Shown: piece after piece, positions 1-9,801 of the stretch
Numbering within the stretch: position 1 is the first letter of the stretch
How the letters are laid out: every line of letters begins with the position of its first letter
Notes under the pieces: generated by a model
Database searches by the model: none
The model's input: the letters and a program-made list of their open reading frames with translations, nothing else
What the model was told of the DNA's origin: nothing
Origin: Antrodiella citrinella
Taxonomy: Eukaryota; Basidiomycota; Agaricomycetes; Polyporales; Steccherinaceae
Direction: 5' to 3'
NCBI GenBank assembly: GCA_004802725.1
Contig: SGPM01000230.1
Span: forward strand, 1-44,303
Length of the DNA: 44,303 nt
Made by a program: the position numbers and the translations under genes

Positions 1-2
1 CG

Positions 3-528
3 GAGGGGTATGAAGAGGGTCACGAAGCGGGTACGTCAGAGGGGAGAACCGAGGGATATAATGCCGGGCGATTGGCGGGGTTCGAGGAAGGAAAGAACGT
101 GGGATGGCAGGAAGGATTTGAGGAGGGCTTGGAAAGAGGTCGGAAAGAGGCACGAGAGGAGGCCCTCAGAGCTTTCGACAAGTTTGTAGCGTCGGAGTTT
201 GAGCATAGACCGCCTAGTTTCGTGAGCGACGTACGTGTCTGATGCGTTCATGCGTCGTGCGATGTCTAACCGAACACCACCTCTCCTCCAGGGCGAGCCT
301 GAGGAGGATAGAACCCAAGAGTGGGTGGAGTGTACCAGGAAATCCCTGAACCGCTCAGGAAGTCATTCATCACAGCACGGGGTGAGTAGAGAGCCCGACC
401 TGGAGCCTGTGCAAGAGGTGTATCCAGAACCCCCGCAACAACCGCCAGTTTGGCTACACCGTCGACTGAACACGAACGCGCTTCAGTTCGTTGCACCGCC
501 GCCGCCGGTACTGGACAGCCGTGAATAA
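3..528 (+). CDS. 3' part of a GX3-repeat protein (5' end outside window)
   Basis: The gene enters the window in frame 3 and is read as two exons, 3-230 and 292-528, joined by a phase-0 intron (donor GTACGT, acceptor CAG at 289-291); it stops at TAA 526-528. The first exon has glycine at every fourth residue for about twelve turns (for example GYEEGHEAG and GFEEGLERG), followed by a charged helix. The C-terminal exon is Pro/Glu-rich with no recognisable domain. Glycine-every-four repeats are known in the Yae1/Lto1 proteins of cytosolic Fe-S maturation, but the tail here does not resemble either, so I do not name it. The N-terminus is missing, so other domains could lie upstream. Confidence 0.6.
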
Positions 529-1470
529 CATCACGACGGTGAGGTGGCCTGTTGAGCACTTGTCTGTGGTCAGGGAGCGGGTCTCCGGGGCTTGTGATAT
601 GTAATCAACCATTGTATGCATGATGTTGCCTGTAATTTAGAAATCGTCGTAGCCTACAATGCACGTCCTCGCAACAAACCGGGAGATATGTCCAGTCGCT
701 TACGACAGTTCCGCTTCAGCCATCTGCACTTTTTCGCGTAGGCTCCTCTGCGCTCTCGATGTGCATGTGAGATGAGAGCTCCGGGAACGGGATCGAGGGA
801 GCTGCAGTTGGATATTATATGAGACTCATCGGAAAAGAAGATTCTGAGAGAGGGACTTGGGGCTAAATTCAAATGAAGAGTCAACTAGTCAAGACTCGGT
901 GTACGCAGATCGAGGAAGCTCACCTGGCACGAATTTATGTCTTATCTCCATATATTTTGCAGGCGAGACGGGCAGATAGTGAATGGAGTCCGATGGACAG
1001 GAAAGAACGCGCTAAACAGACCATAAAACTCCAGAATCCACCGCAGCCAACGCCACAAGTCGTGTCTTCGCACACTGCACAGTCCGGATCCACGATACTC
1101 CATATGTTGGTCGAGGATTCTGAGTAGTTTGCCTCGGAGTCGTGCACATCCGGAGGGTCCTTCTTCTCTTCCCTTTCTCGGGAGCCTGAATCCGAGCCTT
1201 GCGCTATTCAAGTGTCGAGCGGAGAGATGACTCTGGACGCTTGTCGTGAATCGTCTTCACGAGAATCTTGAACCTTCCGTGGCTCAATGTAAACTTGTAA
1301 AGGCATGTTCTGAGTTCTCGTGATAAGTATGCCTCTGTCGGAAATTTCCTGCCGACCTTACAAGAGTTTCGGCTTACAAGACAAAATTACGTTGCGCAAG
1401 ACGTCTCAAGACAAGCCAGGACCCTTATAAGGTAACTGTCAGCTTCTTGCAACGAAATGTGACCTCAGAA
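529..1470. other. intergenic, no gene supported
   Basis: No convincing exon chain is visible on either strand. Short open frames at 654-884 (-) and 873-1127 (+) overlap each other and show no domain, splice pattern or coding-like composition. The left part should hold the 3' UTR of the repeat-protein gene. The right edge abuts the inverted-repeat element. Confidence 0.5.
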
Positions 1471-1677
1471 TAGGCTCGAAAACCAGCCGCTCCGAAGGAG
1501 CGGCTGGGCAAATTGGACGCTCTACTTGGTGAGCGTCCCAAAAAGGAATGAGCGGCTAAAGACTTGTTGTTTTCGCGTTTTTGGCTCTGCGTGGACGAGC
1601 GACTGCGCGAGGCCTCACACAAATGTCACGACATACGAGGGAAATCGAGTATATAGAAATGGTAGATAGAACGAATA
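1471..1677 (+). repeat. left inverted arm
   Basis: Reverse complement of the right arm at 2717-2981. It contains a perfect 9-bp hairpin, AGCCGCTCC/GGAGCGGCT with a GAA loop, at 1484-1504. It lacks the 11-nt tandem units and the larger loop found in the right arm, so it is the shorter, perhaps ancestral, version. Confidence 0.75.
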
Positions 1678-1884
1678 CAAAGCATAATATGAGGACGAAA
1701 ACATGGTAGAACGGCGTGACTAAATGAGAGATCGAATTTTCAGTCTGACAGCCTATGGCCACGCAATGAAAACAGGGGAGTCCGCGTTGTGAAGGGGTGT
1801 GGGAGCGGTTATGGCAACAGGGGGATGTGTATAGGGTGCGATAGGAGTGTTTGTAGCCATGAGAGATGATATAAGTAGTGCAAT

Positions 1885-2709
1885 TCAGTGAGAAAGCGGA
1901 CTCTGCATACCGGAATTGTCTATAACTTGAAGCACAGCTGGCAGGGCCGGCCCCCCAACATCGAGAGAGGTGCTGGGTAGGGTCTGAGAAGGTGTGCTAG
2001 TGGTGCTCTGTGGTGCGAGACGCGGCCGCTTGGTGGGTCGGTCCGAGTATGGCGGAGAGAGAGTGCCACTTGAGCCACTGGCTTCAGGTTGACTCAAAGC
2101 GCCCACCTGGCCGGCTCCTGTGTTCGTCTCGACAAAACAAGCTTGGGATGTCGAATCTAAGTCCCCAGAAACGTCAGAAACAGGACATTTTGTAGAAGCC
2201 TTGGGAGTCGCTTTAGAGGCCTTTGGAGCCTTGCTTTTCACAGGTATCTCCGTGAACTGGATGCTGAGGCCCAGTAAGAACTTCCCGAACTCTTCTCCAT
2301 GGCGATCCCACTAGAGCCATGATGAGGCCAGCAGCTGCTCTATGACGGCAGTGAAAGGGGTCCGACAAGATGTGAGCTTGATGATCGTGTCATTGTCCAG
2401 TATAGCACTGGGGTCGTACATAGCGTCCCGATGATTGCGACGGAATATATCCTTGCGCCAAGCCCTGAGATCGGCCTGAATCTTGAGGTCCGGCAGTCCG
2501 GTTTTCGGTCTAGGTGTTTGCTTCTTGGTGACCTTCAGCGGAGGACGTGATTTGTCGAAGAGGGAAGGGGAGCAAATATCACAACAAGGGACTGTAGTGG
2601 CTGTAGAAGAGTGAGTTTTGGAGGACGTCACAGAGGAAACAATACACGCACGTACATCCTCCGCTTCATAAACCTTTGCCCGCACCTTTCGATTTTCGTC
2701 AACATAGTG
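1885..2709 (-). pseudogene. RecQ-like helicase C-terminal fragment, interrupted by a stop
   Basis: One minus-strand frame runs from just inside the right arm to TGA at 1885-1887, broken by a single in-frame TAG at 2311-2313. It contains a Cys cluster, CCDICSPSLFD, of the kind seen near the zinc-binding region of RecQ helicases. A helical segment and then a Ser/Thr/Pro/Lys-rich tail follow. Sequence after the stop continues naturally in the same frame, so the stop looks like a lesion rather than the true end. No helicase motor motifs are present, so the fragment cannot be an active helicase by itself. The family call rests on the Cys cluster and layout only. Confidence 0.45.
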
Positions 2710-2716
2710 TCATTAA

Positions 2717-2981
2717 CATTCGTTATAGCTACCATTTGTATATACTCGATTTCCCTCATATGTTGTGGCATTTGTGTGAGGTGTCGCGCAGTCGCTCGTT
2801 CACGCTTGGTTCACGCTTGGTTCACGCAGAGCCAAAAACGCGAAAACAACAAGTCTTTAGCCGCTCATTCCTTTTTGGGACGCTCACCAAGTAAAGCGTC
2901 CAATTTGCCCAGCCCGCTCGCAAGCTCGCGTCTTTTTCATTTTTCAGTGAGGTTCGGCGAGCGGGTTGGTTTTCGAGCCTA
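2717..2981 (-). repeat. right inverted arm with internal tandem duplication
   Basis: Matches the left arm in inverted orientation. Two differences are visible. The 11-mer TTCACGCTTGG is repeated at 2799-2809 and 2810-2820 and followed by TTCACGC, where the left arm has one copy. The subterminal hairpin is a different sequence, CCCGCTCGC (2913-2921) pairing with GCGAGCGGG (2957-2965), with a loop of about 35 nt. Confidence 0.75.
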
Positions 2982-4271
2982 CTCGCCAGCGCACCGTGAC
3001 CGTGACAGGTCTCAATTGCACTGGAGCTTCCTATGCAAGTTCGACTCGGCCGACTGTAACGTTTGTTAGAAGTAGTAGATGTACTATAGAGCGTTCTATT
3101 GATTACAAGGCAAGTGTAGCGCACTGAGCAGATCGAATGTACGATTAGTGTACTTTAGCTTTTTACCTTTACCTTGTCACTCGTATGCGTACAGTCGACT
3201 CGGAATATATGCGACTCTAGCGTATCTCGGGTGATTGAAGGTTCTAAGCTCAACCTCTTTACACCGACTGAGCTCGAGACTTCAGTACTCGGGTCTTTCA
3301 CACAAGGAGGTGTACAGTTGCAAGCCTATGGAATTTCCTCTGTACTTATGCCAATGGACTAGTACTCGCTAGCGCTACGGCTTCTTATTTGTCTACATCC
3401 TATACGGGTTCACCAGATAACATAACAAAAAGCGAATGGTGAAAGGGAAATAGGGTGAAGTGATTGCAGATTCTTCGGACATCATCATCGAACATTGGCC
3501 ACCAGGGTAGAAGACACTGAAAAGAGAAGGGGCCAAATACACGCAAGGTGATCCCCCCCCCCTTTATCGGCCGCTCGTCCTCGTCCGTCATATGGTCGAG
3601 AGGAGTGCACTCAAAAGGCTCGCGCAAGATCCTGTCCTGCGTTCCGCCTTTATTCCTTCACCGTCACATCTCGTCTCGTTGTCACTCATGCTCCGCGGCC
3701 CATCGTTCGCCATCCGTCTCATGCTCGTCATTCTCACTCCGCACGTCGTCTCATTCGCACTCAAGCCAGCTTAACGCACTCTCACGCCTCACGCACACCC
3801 GCCCACTTACCATTGTAAAGCTCATTATTCTCTGCTTTGTCTGCTGATCTTAACCTGCATCACCACCATAACATGTTAAAAACCCGCCTCCTCGTCTCGT
3901 TAGGTTAAACGGTATCGTACAGTTGTTCACAATCCTTTTCTTGTTTGCTTGTTTTTTTTTGTCGTTGTCTATCGCCTTTTTCCTATTTTTCTCATCATTG
4001 CTGTCGTTATTTGGCGGTCATACGTTCTCATATGTGAGTTGTTTTGGGAGGAGGGGAACTGTTCAGTCACGTCAGCATTAGAGGGAGATCCTGTTACAAA
4101 AAGACTTTTTGCGTCTTGTGTCTAGTGTACGATTACTTGTTGATTGCATGTGCATATATGAATGCATGAACGTTTATGTTTGTGGGTGCAGAGCGAAGAG
4201 ATCCCTGGATAGCTGGCATTCTGGAGACCAGCGACAACATACAGATACAATATTCGGACAATCTCTAGGGC
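2982..4271. other. intergenic region left of SWD1
   Basis: This stretch holds pyrimidine-rich DNA (a C10 run and CT-rich sequence around 3545-3780), T-rich tracts near 3940-4000, and the presumed 3' UTR of SWD1 at its right end. Open frames at 3400-3627 (-) and 3548-3847 (+) lie opposite each other in low-complexity sequence and show no domain. I see no supported gene. Confidence 0.5.
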
Positions 4272-6053
4272 TCACTCGTCTTCATCCTCCATCAACACCT
4301 TCATCTTCCACCCGACATAGTCTTCATCCGGGTCGTCCGTCGCCCATTTCATGTCCTCGTCCTCCTCTGACACCCCGTTCAGCGCGGAACGGTGTATCGT
4401 GGGCGAAGAAGGCGACGCGGACGTCAGGACGTCCACCGGCTGGTCCTCGGTGGCTTGTTGCCGCTGGCGGATGATCGCTTCGTCTTCCTGTGCGAGGTAA
4501 AGATGCAGTCCGTCGGTCACTCAATTGATTCTGGTGCAAGGAAGCAGGGAGAGGGAAGACGTACGATATCGAACTCGTCCTCTCGCTCTTCGTACTCGAC
4601 GTTCTCGTCTACCTCTTCGAACCCACCCGCGAACGCGCCCCACCGTTCGGGCGTCGGGCAGTGCCAGATGAGGATGTTGCCCTGGTTCGTCGTCGACGCG
4701 ATCGCCGGTTTATGCGGATGCCACTACAAGTACACTCAGCTTCCTCATAGAGAGCGTAGAATCAATCTAAAACCTACATGCACATGTACAAGCGGCTCCC
4801 TCCCCCCATCCAACGTCGCCGCAAACTGCCCCTCGTTGACGATATCCCACACATAAATCTTATGCGCCGCGTTGTCCGCCGCCCCGCCCGCGAGCCACTC
4901 CCCATCGGGGCTGTAGCACATCGTGTGCCACGCGACCTTGTTGATCGGGTCTGTGAAGCGGTACGTGGGCTCGAGCTCGCTCTCGAGGATGCTGCTGCCC
5001 AAGGCGGGGGAGGGGTAGAGCGGGAGGTTGAATTGGCGGAGGGTGCGGTCGGAGGAGTTGGTGGCTAGTCGGCTGTGGAGGTGTGAGTGATGTAGTGAGA
5101 GAGATGTACGGGGCACGAACCGGCCGCCTTTTGCGAAGTCGAGAGCTTTCATAGTGCCTGCACCGTTTATTCTGTGTCGCGCGACCATCTGTGGCAAATG
5201 TGAGGTCAGTGTTCCCAGATACAGAAGACTAGGCGGACGTACAGTTTTGGTTCGTGTATTGAACACTAGCACATGTCCATTAGACGTGCCAACGAAGACG
5301 TGTCTTCCCGTTGGGTCAAACCGTGCCACCGTGATCGCCGCTCTACAGGGCAGACATGAGAAGGACGCGTGAAAAGGGTGAACAAGTGAACGTACCGTTG
5401 CCGAGAGGGTTCCTCCTCCTCCACGGGTTCAAACAACTCAAAGCGTCCCCGCTGCTCTTTCCGCAAGTCCACAATATATGCTTCTCCGATGCTCAAGAGT
5501 ACGAGGAGGATCTGACTGGAATGCGTTCAGTTCATCCACGAAGACGCAACAGACGTGTCTAGTGCTTACCTGTTGCGAGGGTGGAATGCAGCGGAGGTCA
5601 CTGGCGCGTCGAAACGCACCGTCGTGACGCGCTTAGGGGGGTCTGTGTCGGATGCTAGGTCCCAGATGATCACGTTCCAGTCTTTGGAAGACGTGAGGAC
5701 GTATCGAGAGTGTCTTGACCAGCTGCACAAGCAAGGGTTCACCTCATTTTGTGGAACATATGATATCAGACGCAGACGTACTCGACACTGGTGACGCCCT
5801 TAACGTGTCCCTCGAGCCACCGCACCGTGCTCTTCGTGCCCAGATCCCATATGCGCGCGGAACCGATGGGAAGACCTGCTGCGACAAAACGACCGGAGGG
5901 ATCGAATTGCGCGAAGGAAGCTTGTGAGGGTAGCGAGGATTGTACAGCGGTAGGGTAGGTGATGTTAAATGGATCTATGAGGCGGGAGAGAAAGTTAGTG
6001 TGTTAGGTGTAATGGGGTCAACGAGAGGACATACTGGGTAGGTTGGCGTTCAT
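4272..6053 (-). CDS. swd1: SWD1/RbBP5-like WD40 subunit of COMPASS (Set1 H3K4 methyltransferase complex)
   Basis: Nine exons: 6035-6053, 5782-5974, 5570-5722, 5396-5515, 5243-5342, 5121-5188, 4778-5072, 4565-4723 and 4272-4487, giving 440 residues. Blades are visible as FDPSGRFVAAG...ARIWDL, SKDWNVIIWDL, FDPTGRHVFVGTSNGHVLVF, SPDGEWLAGG...IYVWDI and ILIWHCP. They are followed by the family's acidic hinge (VDENVEYEERE) and an acidic tail ending MEDEDE. RbBP5/Swd1 is a scaffold WD40 protein that contacts Set1 and Bre2/Ash2L-type subunits in the nucleus and is needed for H3K4 methylation. The first coding exon is only 19 nt (MNANLP). The gene is divergent from TTI2, with ATGs 209 bp apart. Length and motif order fit the family, so the assignment is firm; exon 6 uses an atypical GTTCGT donor. 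Confidence 0.9.
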
Positions 6054-6261
6054 CCTTGACCGTCGCCACAAAGACGGAAACCGTGAGATGCGTTAAAGAG
6101 GGAACTAGAGAACTTTCGTATGGTGAGCAGACCGTTCACGATGCAAACCATCTGCAAGTGTACATACATACATGTTGAAGGTCAAAGAGAATTTGGGCTC
6201 AAGGGAAGTGGTAAAGTCGAAATAGGTCAGACGCCGGTCCGAATTGAGCGTCAGTGCGATC
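6054..6261. promoter_or_regulatory. shared divergent promoter, SWD1/TTI2
   Basis: The two start codons face away from each other across 208 bp, so both promoters and both 5' UTRs must fit here. I see no strong TATA box. The placement is inferred from gene layout alone. Confidence 0.5.
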
Positions 6262-7973
6262 ATGGATCCTTCTCCCGATCCCACCATCCGACTTGCACTT
6301 CAGCAGCTCATCATCCCTCCCAGTTTCGCAACAACCTCGGACGACGGCGAACAACACATTGTTCAACATGATACATGGCTGCAGGATGCAAGCAGCGCTC
6401 TGGAGGGCCTCCAACAGTACTTGACGTCGCAGCCAACGTTGTCTTTAGAGGACGACGCGCAGATCGTAGTTGGCTGCGCGCCGTTCCAAGTTGGACGGCC
6501 CTGGGCTTCAGCTATCGCGAGCAATGTCGCTAGCAGTAAGTCTGGAGATTCGTTTCGTTTTGGGCTACTTTCACTCATTATCTCCGTAGATATATTACAG
6601 CGTTACGCCTCTCCAGACGTGTCCCTTGTACGGACCATCCTGAGCAATCATGTCAAGCCGACATTTCAGGGTAACCCCCACCCGTTAGTCAACATGAACA
6701 CCGGCCGCAAGTTGCCTACGCGTCTGGGAGGTGCGATGGCACAACTAGATTATCTAGAGAACCAGGTCTGGAAGGAGGCAGTCGGTGTGGTCGACGTGAT
6801 ATCGTGGTGTATGAGTAACATGGAGGTGAGTCCAGACCTAGATTGTAGGTCCCCGACAGAAGTGGATAGAAGCTGAACATCATTAGGCTTCTGTGTATGA
6901 GCAACTCTGGCCATTTGTCGTTCCGCCGATAATGACCCTGCTCGATGATCATGAAGTGCAATACAAACTGCAGGGGGTGCTCCTCACCAAAATTCTCATT
7001 GCCAGGGCTCCCCCAGAATTGCTCAGGCGCACAGGCGTGGATGGATTGATATTCTCGGTAAGCTTTCATCCCACTATGAGACCCGAAGTAGATTGATTAA
7101 CGGACATCCATACAACTAGAGCATGAAGAAATGCATGACTTTCCTGCACAATCCCATGACGCCTGCGCTGCTGCGTGCGGTCATACCTGTATCCGTCACT
7201 CTCATCGAAGCTATAACACCTCCTGGTTCAGCGCCGCGGTTCAGCCAGCTATGTGAGGTATTGGGAGATGGAATCATTGGCTCTGTGTGGTCATATAGTT
7301 CTACGGATCCTGCGTCTATTGAGGCCACACTGGAGACTCTTCCCGTCATGATCGAGGCTTTGGGAATCGCAGTGGCTCGGTACCTGAAGGTATGGCTTCC
7401 GTATGGCTTCATCCGTCCTGCTGACCCACGCTCTGTTAGGCTCTCATTCCGCAACTGGTACATGCGTTCGGCACCTCTCCAGAGAACACGCCCTCTACTT
7501 ATTTTCGGCTTCTCTCGGTCCGGTGTCTTGTCGCGGTAATCGAACACTGTCCAGAGCGAATGACTGAATGGAAAGACACGATCCTAGATGGTATTGCTCG
7601 GTTATGGACTGCAATCTCGGACTCGGGGTCGGGTCTGGAAGGTAAAGGTAGGTTTCTGCTGACGACATGCTGCGTTCCTGCCTATTCATTGCCGCGCATC
7701 CAGAATCACAAGAGCTCGAGGTCGCACTTCGCCATGCGGTTGCGGTACTTGCACGTGCATGTCCATCCTTGACTACGGTATGTCCTCTTGCCCGCCATGC
7801 AGTCCCCGTGGCAGTGCTAGTATTTACTGACAGCCATCTGTTGCCGAACCCGGTACCTGGCTCATCAGGACGCGCTCGGGTTTCCGGTCCTCTTGCGCGC
7901 AGATGAACAGCTCTTCCGACCGCTGCTCAGTGACGTCCCTTTGGCTAATACCTTGAAGAGGACGAGTGACTGA
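6262..7973 (+). CDS. tti2: TTI2-like protein (Tel2-Tti1-Tti2 complex)
   Basis: Seven exons: 6262-6535, 6590-6825, 6887-7057, 7120-7389, 7440-7647, 7704-7777 and 7869-7973, giving 445 residues. The protein is all-helical HEAT/ARM-like. The family-typical stretch includes VPPIMTLLDDHEVQYKLQG followed by LLRRTGVDGLIFSS, then conserved LLSVRCLVAVIEHCPE further on. In other organisms Tti2 acts with Tel2, Tti1 and Hsp90 to fold and stabilise PIKK kinases (TOR, ATM/ATR-like, DNA-PK, SMG1, TRRAP). The first ATG in frame at 6262 is used because only a TTG lies upstream. Its last exon overlaps a minus-strand open frame. Confidence 0.85.
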
Positions 7974-8333
7974 ATAAGGTGTGAGACGCGGAAGAGAAGG
8001 ATGTATTTGGACACGGACGACACCGGTGAATAAAGCGGCGGCTGTAGAGACAAAGGCTCCAGAAAGGCCGGTGGAGATCATGATGACGGAGGTGAGAACT
8101 CGCGAAGTGAGGACTTTGTCGATGAGCCTCGGAGAAGTGCTGTCGGCGAGAGGAGCCTGGGAGGTGCCCGGCAATTCAAAACCTCGGGGTGTTATGATGG
8201 CATAGTTCGTCGCAGATGAGCCGTGCTTTCGTGCAATGGATATGTTTTCTTCTGTACGGAGAGACTGCGGGGAAACAGAGGTCGGTCGCCACGCCTGTCC
8301 GCATGCGAGAGAGAAAAATGAGCGGGAGGACAT
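7824..8333 (-). CDS. small membrane protein, possibly mitochondrial (unrecognised)
   Basis: A single open frame of 169 codons. The first ~26 residues are Ser/Arg-rich with no acidic residue (MSSRSFFSLACGQAWR...), like a mitochondrial presequence. Around residues 85-105 there is a hydrophobic Ala/Val/Ile-rich span (ISTGLSGAFVSTAAALFTGVV) that could cross a membrane. The last ~50 codons run antisense to the TTI2 final exon, and a possible donor (AAG|GTATTA) near 7950 means the true 3' end may be shorter. I do not recognise the family. It is divergent from the gene at 8517 across 183 bp. Confidence 0.45.
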   Translation of the reverse strand: MSSRSFFSLACGQAWRPTSVSPQSLRTEENISIARKHGSSATNYAIITPRGFELPGTSQAPLADSTSPRLIDKVLTSRVLTSVIMISTGLSGAFVSTAAALFTGVVRVQIHPSLPRLTPYSVTRPLQGISQRDVTEQRSEELFICAQEDRKPERVLMSQVPGSATDGCQ

Positions 8334-8516
8334 CGGAACGAACCAGCGCCTGGAGTTGAGCCGGTACCGGGCCGAGCGTCTTGAAGGCGGTCTTCTTCAT
8401 GTCAGAGTCTCAGAGAGACGACCACATAGCTGCTATGCTGAAATAAACACTCTCTCCTCCTCCTCCTCCTCCATCTATCCACACCCATCATCCCCTCCCC
8501 CTCCCCGTCCCACACA
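8334..8516. promoter_or_regulatory. divergent promoter with CT-rich leader
   Basis: The region just before the ATG at 8517 is a pyrimidine tract (CTCTCTCCTCCTCCTCCTCC and further C/T-rich sequence, about 8450-8515). Such tracts commonly mark the transcription start zone of fungal genes. It is also the upstream region of the minus-strand membrane-protein ORF. Confidence 0.45.
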
Positions 8517-9299
8517 ATGAGCATCTCCGTAGACGACCTCGTCGCTTCTCTCAACAGCAACCACATCGGTCAGGAAGCCATAGACCTCGCCACACTCCAG
8601 GTGCGTTTCAGATCGTCCACACGTTTTCATACAGAATCTCACCTTTCCTGTGCCACTCATCAGGCCCAGTTGGCAAAGACCCTCTATACTTCCTACACCA
8701 CCCCGCATGCTAGTCAGCGGGCCTACCCACCCTCAAATACCCCCACCTCTCGGACCCCGTCTTCGTCGATGGGCTGGGAACGCTCCGATGGGCCCCGAGC
8801 ACGGAGCTCCAGCGTCGTCAGCCTAAAAAGACGAGGATCCCTCATGGAGGACAGAGTGTCCGAACGCGAAGTGTATCTAGAGGAGACGGACGAAGATGAA
8901 AGAATGGTAGAGGACTTAATTTGTCCCTCATCGCCCATCACATCACATATCTCTCCGTCACATCCGTACCCTTCATATCCTCTTCAAAGCTCCGCTGCCG
9001 CAAATTCACCAGACGGCTCGAGGTACGGCTCGTCGTCGTCCTCTCATAACATGCTCGGAACGCAGATGGAATACTCTCCGTCCACCACGTCCACCTTTGC
9101 GACGACGGACCCATTCTTCCTCGCACAGCTGCAAGCAGCCCAGCGATCCTCAGCACCCTCCTTCTTCGCCAATGCTGGTCGACCTTCTGCGCAATCGCCG
9201 TTCGCACTGGCCGAGCAAGGGCCTGCCGCAGGCACCCATGCCTTTGCACATCGCATCCCCGTATCAGAGGCGGAGCCCCTCCATCTCTTTGCATGGTAA
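8517..9299 (+). CDS. Ser/Pro-rich protein, unrecognised
   Basis: Two exons, 8517-8600 and 8664-9299. The N-terminus (MSISVDDLVASLNSNHIGQE) is helical and runs into AQLAKTLY after the splice. The rest is Ser/Pro/Thr-rich and disordered, with an acidic patch (EETDEDERMVED). Removing the 63-nt intron keeps the frame, and the intron has no stop, so retention would simply add 21 residues. After about 9225 the +1 frame (QAPMPLHIASP... to a stop at 9387) looks as protein-like as the annotated end, so a one-base frameshift in a G run is possible. No domain is recognised. Confidence 0.6.
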   Translation: MSISVDDLVASLNSNHIGQEAIDLATLQVRFRSSTRFHTESHLSCATHQAQLAKTLYTSYTTPHASQRAYPPSNTPTSRTPSSSMGWERSDGPRARSSSVVSLKRRGSLMEDRVSEREVYLEETDEDERMVEDLICPSSPITSHISPSHPYPSYPLQSSAAANSPDGSRYGSSSSSHNMLGTQMEYSPSTTSTFATTDPFFLAQLQAAQRSSAPSFFANAGRPSAQSPFALAEQGPAAGTHAFAHRIPVSEAEPLHLFAW

Positions 9300-9801
9300 T
9301 CCGAGCTCGTACCCCTCGACGCTTTCGGGGACAATTGTCAAGCAACCCTGCATGGCAATGTCTCAACCTCCGCGGATCCCCAAGTGATCATCCAGTGACC
9401 CACCTTTGTTTACCCTGCGTCGCCTGAAGGAGACTGCCCTGACTTACCGCACCATGGGGGAGGACCTTCAGGCGATGCCTTTACACTGCGATACCATTGA
9501 CTGCCCACGCGCTCGTCGATTCTCTGTTCTCGGACATGGTTTTTTGTTGTTGTCTCTTGTGTTTTGTCATTTTTTCTGTGAAGCCTCCCGTCCCCTCCCA
9601 CCCCTTCTCCTCCCGTGTAGAGTAGAACAGATATGTATGATTGTTATTTAGAATGTATAATGGTAATGGTAATCAGCATAGACTGTACATGCACGGCGGG
9701 CGCTCCGGCGGTGAAAGGGCGTGCCCATCCGCGTCTGACCCGAGCACGATGGGGCCAACGTTCCCGGTGATGCTCTTTCCTCCTCTCCATCGTCGAGGGC
9801 G

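Larger units (their letters stand above)
1471..2981. mobile_element. long-terminal-inverted-repeat element carrying a helicase fragment
   Basis: The segment is bounded by matching inverted ends that start TAGGCTCGAAAACCA at 1471 and, on the other strand, at 2981. The arms (1471-1677 and 2717-2981) stay alignable for about 200 nt. Across a central block of roughly 95 nt I count one mismatch. A TA dinucleotide sits at both outer edges, which would fit a TA target duplication as in Tc1/mariner-type insertion, but no transposase is present. Between the arms lies a broken RecQ-like C-terminal frame on the minus strand. This could be a non-autonomous element that captured host DNA, or two inverted copies of a short repeat flanking a helicase remnant. 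Confidence 0.6.

Noticed and set aside
2611..3069. 152-codon plus-strand frame overlapping the right arm
   Set aside because: It runs through the inverted repeat and tandem units; the translated text repeats in the left arm's complement and reflects repeat DNA, not a protein.
3548..3847. 99-codon plus-strand ORF (Ser/His/Leu-rich)
   Set aside because: Lies in CT-rich low-complexity DNA with an opposing frame and no domain; more likely untranslated or promoter sequence.
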